Notes under the pieces: model-generated | The model's database searches: none | What the model was told of the DNA's origin: nothing | What the model saw: the letters and a program-made list of their open reading frames with translations, nothing else | Shown here: positions 5,247-7,467 of the stretch, in pieces | Numbering within the stretch: position 1 is the first letter of the stretch | Layout of the letters: the number at the start of each line of letters is the position of its first letter | Translations under genes and position numbers: made by a program | Source of the DNA: an uncultured Eubacteriales bacterium | GTDB taxonomy: Bacteria; Bacillota; Clostridia; Oscillospirales; CAG-272 | Direction: 5' to 3' | NCBI GenBank assembly: GCA_934462825.1 | Contig: CAKSIP010000052.1 | Span: 1-7,467 of the forward strand | Length of the DNA: 7,467 nucleotides

Positions 5247-6767
5247 TCATGTTTTATGTTTTTTTTGCTCTTTTTTCTCGTTCTCCGCGCTACTTTTCCC
5301 GGTCATCGGCTGCGTATTCCCGGACGGCGCCCTCCGGCGGGGCCTGCGCCACGCTCCGAAGATCAAGCGGATCCCTTTTATGACAAACGAGGCGTTCACG
5401 CCGAGCACCAACAGACAAAAAATCACCTGGGAAATCGGGATCAGGCGGGGATTGCCATACAAAAGGAGCACGGTCTGACCGATCAGCAAAAGAAAATTGA
5501 TTCCCATATGAAGCGGGTGGGTGCAAATTTTCACGTATCTTTTTTCGGTGTTCACTACACGGATCAAAAACACCACCATATAACTTGCCACCGTAGCGAT
5601 CGCCGCGCCCTGCGCGCCCAGCTTCGGGATAAAAAGAAAATTCAGAAAAATATTGACCAAGGCTCCGCTCATGGCCGTCAGAAACGTCAAAACGCTTTTC
5701 TTTTTCACCAAATAAATGCTTCCGACAAAGGAGGTAAAGCCTGAAAAGACGGCCGACAGCGTAAGGATCGGCACATAGCGCCACGCTTCCGCATAGCTAT
5801 CCGCGCACAAAATGGAAATGAGCGGTTGTGACAAGGCAATAATACAAGTGCAGGCACAGAAAAGCAGGCTCTGATAGCTGGTAAAAACATTGCCGAAGAA
5901 CCGTTCGGTTTCTCTTTTTTCTCCCACATTGCTCTCACTGACCGCCGAATACTGCCATGCTTCCATAAAAACGCCGGACACCAGCGTCAGAAGCGTCGGA
6001 ATTTTATAAGCGGCGGAATAAAGTCCGTTGATTGTACCGCCGCAATAATAGGTTACCATATAGCGATCCGACACTCCGGTAATCCACCAAAACACCGTGG
6101 CCGGAATCAGCGGCAGACTGTAGCGAAGCATTTTTTTCATTAAAGAGAGTCGAGCGGCGCGAAAGTGAATTTCCCGAAAAACGCCGCCAAACCAAAGCAA
6201 AAATATCGCCGTCAGACCATCGGCAATCACCACGGACAAAACATAGCCCTCTACGCCCATGCGAAAAACGACAAGGAACAAAAGGTTGAGCGCAATCACA
6301 AAAACCGTATTCAAAATCCCCTGCAGGGAAAACAGCCTTGTACGATTGCAGGCTCTTACATACTGCGCCAGCAAGGTGTGGAAATTGGCCATCAGCACGT
6401 ACAGAGCAATCAGCCAGGCGTAGCTTGAAAAATAGTTTACAAGGCCAATCAGAGGGGAAAGCAGCAGAAAAACGGCGCTGCTCACCAAGAGAACCGACAT
6501 ACCGGAGGCCAACACCGCCGGCCGATTGGCTTCCCGATCCATAGAAAAGCGGAAAACGCCGTCGCTGATGCCCACGCACGCCAAAGGAATCAGCAGGTTG
6601 CTGGTCTGCGCGATCAGATCGGCAAGGCTATATTCCTCCGGGCTTAAAATCCCCGTATAAAGCGGCATCATAAGGAACACCAAAATTTTGGAGCCGAAAA
6701 CACCCAGCCCCAAAATCATAGTATTCCACAAAAGCTTATTATATTTGTTCTTCGCTTTTTCGCTCAT
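5247..6767 (-). CDS. Polysaccharide flippase, MATE/PST (Wzx-like) family
   Basis: Integral membrane protein of 506 residues that likely flips lipid-linked oligosaccharide across the cytoplasmic membrane. About 14 hydrophobic segments can be counted between residues 13 and 466, the usual number for this fold. Family features include the first helix pair (GVFGSKILVFLMMPLYTGIL, 22-41), GISDGVFRFSM (66-76), the RYSLPLIPATVFWW segment (215-228) with SDRYMV after it, and NIFLNFLFIPKLGAQGAAIAT (372-392 region). A strongly basic, hydrophilic tail (about 473-506, RRPRRR then a Lys-rich end) is predicted to be cytosolic and is unusual. The ribosome binding site is weak (GATTTGGGGC just before the ATG), so the start is less certain; an internal Met at 17 is possible. 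No glycosyltransferase or polymerase gene is adjacent. No terminator separates it from rplS, so read-through is likely. Confidence 0.88.
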   Translation of the reverse strand: MSEKAKNKYNKLLWNTMILGLGVFGSKILVFLMMPLYTGILSPEEYSLADLIAQTSNLLIPLACVGISDGVFRFSMDREANRPAVLASGMSVLLVSSAVFLLLSPLIGLVNYFSSYAWLIALYVLMANFHTLLAQYVRACNRTRLFSLQGILNTVFVIALNLLFLVVFRMGVEGYVLSVVIADGLTAIFLLWFGGVFREIHFRAARLSLMKKMLRYSLPLIPATVFWWITGVSDRYMVTYYCGGTINGLYSAAYKIPTLLTLVSGVFMEAWQYSAVSESNVGEKRETERFFGNVFTSYQSLLFCACTCIIALSQPLISILCADSYAEAWRYVPILTLSAVFSGFTSFVGSIYLVKKKSVLTFLTAMSGALVNIFLNFLFIPKLGAQGAAIATVASYMVVFLIRVVNTEKRYVKICTHPLHMGINFLLLIGQTVLLLYGNPRLIPISQVIFCLLVLGVNASFVIKGIRLIFGAWRRPRRRAPSGNTQPMTGKSSAENEKKEQKKHKT

Positions 6768-6804
6768 GCCCCAAATCCGTTTCCGATGAAATTATCACAG
6801 TTAT

Positions 6805-6833
6805 ATTATTTCATACACGTGCCCATTAGTCAA
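6805..6833 (-). promoter_or_regulatory. Flippase gene promoter overlapping the glgB stop
   Basis: On the minus strand TTGACT (6833-6828), a 17-bp spacer, and AATAAT (6810-6805), each 5 of 6 to consensus. The predicted start near 6798 gives a leader of about 30 nt. The TGA stop of glgB (6832-6830) lies inside the -35 box. Co-transcription with glgB is also possible, since no terminator lies between. Confidence 0.65.
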
Positions 6834-7467
6834 GAGTTTTGGCAAAACTTTTTATTTTCCCGTCCACATTTCTCCCGTTTTTCCCTACTTTCCATCTTTT
6901 CTTCGTTCAACGCCATGACGCCCTCCCACAAGACGTCTTTTTGAAAAACGAGGACGCTGAGGGCGGGCACCGACAATCGAAACCGGCGCACCTCCGTGGC
7001 TTCGCCGCCCGGTTCGTCTTTTCCATCACCGCTCTCCGCAAAGATCCTCTCGCCCGACACGCAAACCGCCTCCGAAAAGCGAGCCATATCCGAATTGAAA
7101 ACGGTGCGAATACAGCCGCAGCTTCCCGGCAAACGCAAGATCAAATTCTCGCACGGGCTTTCCTCCAAATTGATTAAAACGATGACCGACGCCCCGTGCT
7201 TCCCCACGCGGCGAAAGATCATGATCTTTCTTTCCTGGGAGGTGGCGGCAATCCATTCCAAGCCGCGCAGAGAAAAGTCGTTTTCCCAAAGCGCCGGTGT
7301 ATTCAGGTAAAAACGGTTCAGCTCGGCCACATATTGCTTCAATCGCCCGTGAGCTTCATGATCGGTCAGAAACCATGCCAGCTGTCCTTGGGGATCCCAC
7401 TCCGTTGTTTCCCCGATTTCGCATCCCATGAATGTCAGCTTTTTCCCAGGGTGCATCATCATATAAG
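6830..7467 (-). CDS. glgB: 1,4-alpha-glucan branching enzyme, C-terminal part
   Basis: Partial gene: the frame is open to the window edge, and the N-terminal domain and catalytic Asp/Glu residues lie outside. The enzyme makes alpha-1,6 branches in glycogen in the cytosol. About 211 residues are visible. They begin with the end of the GH13 barrel (MMMHPGKKLTFMGCEIGE, then EWDPQGQLAWFL, where most homologues have LDW), go on to HGRLKQYVAELNRFYLNTPALWE, a strong GlgB signature, and finish with the C-terminal beta domain (GLEWIAA, VFNSDMARF, LSVPALSVLVF). After the usual end there is an extra tail of about 33 residues, rich in Lys, Glu and Arg, with no recognised domain. GlgB rather than another GH13 enzyme is supported by the HPGKKL and LNRFYL segments. 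The identity is firm; the tail and the LAW change are unusual. Confidence 0.88.
   Translation of the reverse strand, partial: YMMMHPGKKLTFMGCEIGETTEWDPQGQLAWFLTDHEAHGRLKQYVAELNRFYLNTPALWENDFSLRGLEWIAATSQERKIMIFRRVGKHGASVIVLINLEESPCENLILRLPGSCGCIRTVFNSDMARFSEAVCVSGERIFAESGDGKDEPGGEATEVRRFRLSVPALSVLVFQKDVLWEGVMALNEEKMESREKREKCGRENKKFCQNS

Overview
The window reads as chromosomal DNA of a Clostridia-type Bacillota (Firmicutes). Evidence: strong AGGAGG-like ribosome binding sites, sigma-A type promoters with 17-bp spacers, intrinsic terminators, a short bacterial L19, a lipoprotein with a Gram-positive style signal, and a MurQ recycling enzyme. Base composition is close to balanced. The genus cannot be fixed from the sequence alone.

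Layout on the + coordinate axis: (1) 1-1485, minus strand: IMP dehydrogenase (guaB), complete except for a few C-terminal residues cut by the window edge. (2) 1486-1851: guaB promoter plus a dense hairpin region with two copies of a two-hairpin repeat flanking a perfect terminator palindrome. (3) 1852-3522, minus: a large lipoprotein with a von Willebrand A domain of the YfbK type. (4) 3523-3746: divergent intergenic region with the murQ promoter and leader. (5) 3747-4574, plus: N-acetylmuramic acid 6-phosphate etherase (murQ). (6) 4575-4773: convergent intergenic region with terminators for both flanking genes and a short tandem heptamer repeat. (7) 4774-5121, minus: ribosomal protein L19 (rplS), with its own near-consensus promoter and a structured leader. 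(8) 5247-6767, minus: a 14-TM polysaccharide flippase of the MATE/PST type. (9) 6830-7467, minus: the C-terminal part of a glycogen branching enzyme (glgB), its N-terminus outside the window.

Most of this is core metabolism and cell envelope work: GMP synthesis, cell-wall recycling, translation, glycogen and surface polysaccharide. The genes do not form one pathway. Nearly every gene has its own promoter, and some are packed very tightly: the flippase -35 box overlaps the glgB stop codon, and the rplS -35 box lies about 10 bp past the flippase stop codon.

I found no convincing new multi-gene system. The most interesting signals are the duplicated compound hairpin module between guaB and the vWA lipoprotein gene, a related hairpin after murQ, the strikingly Tritrichomonas-like IMP dehydrogenase, the vWA lipoprotein itself, and a repeated 15-mer that brackets the rplS transcription start.
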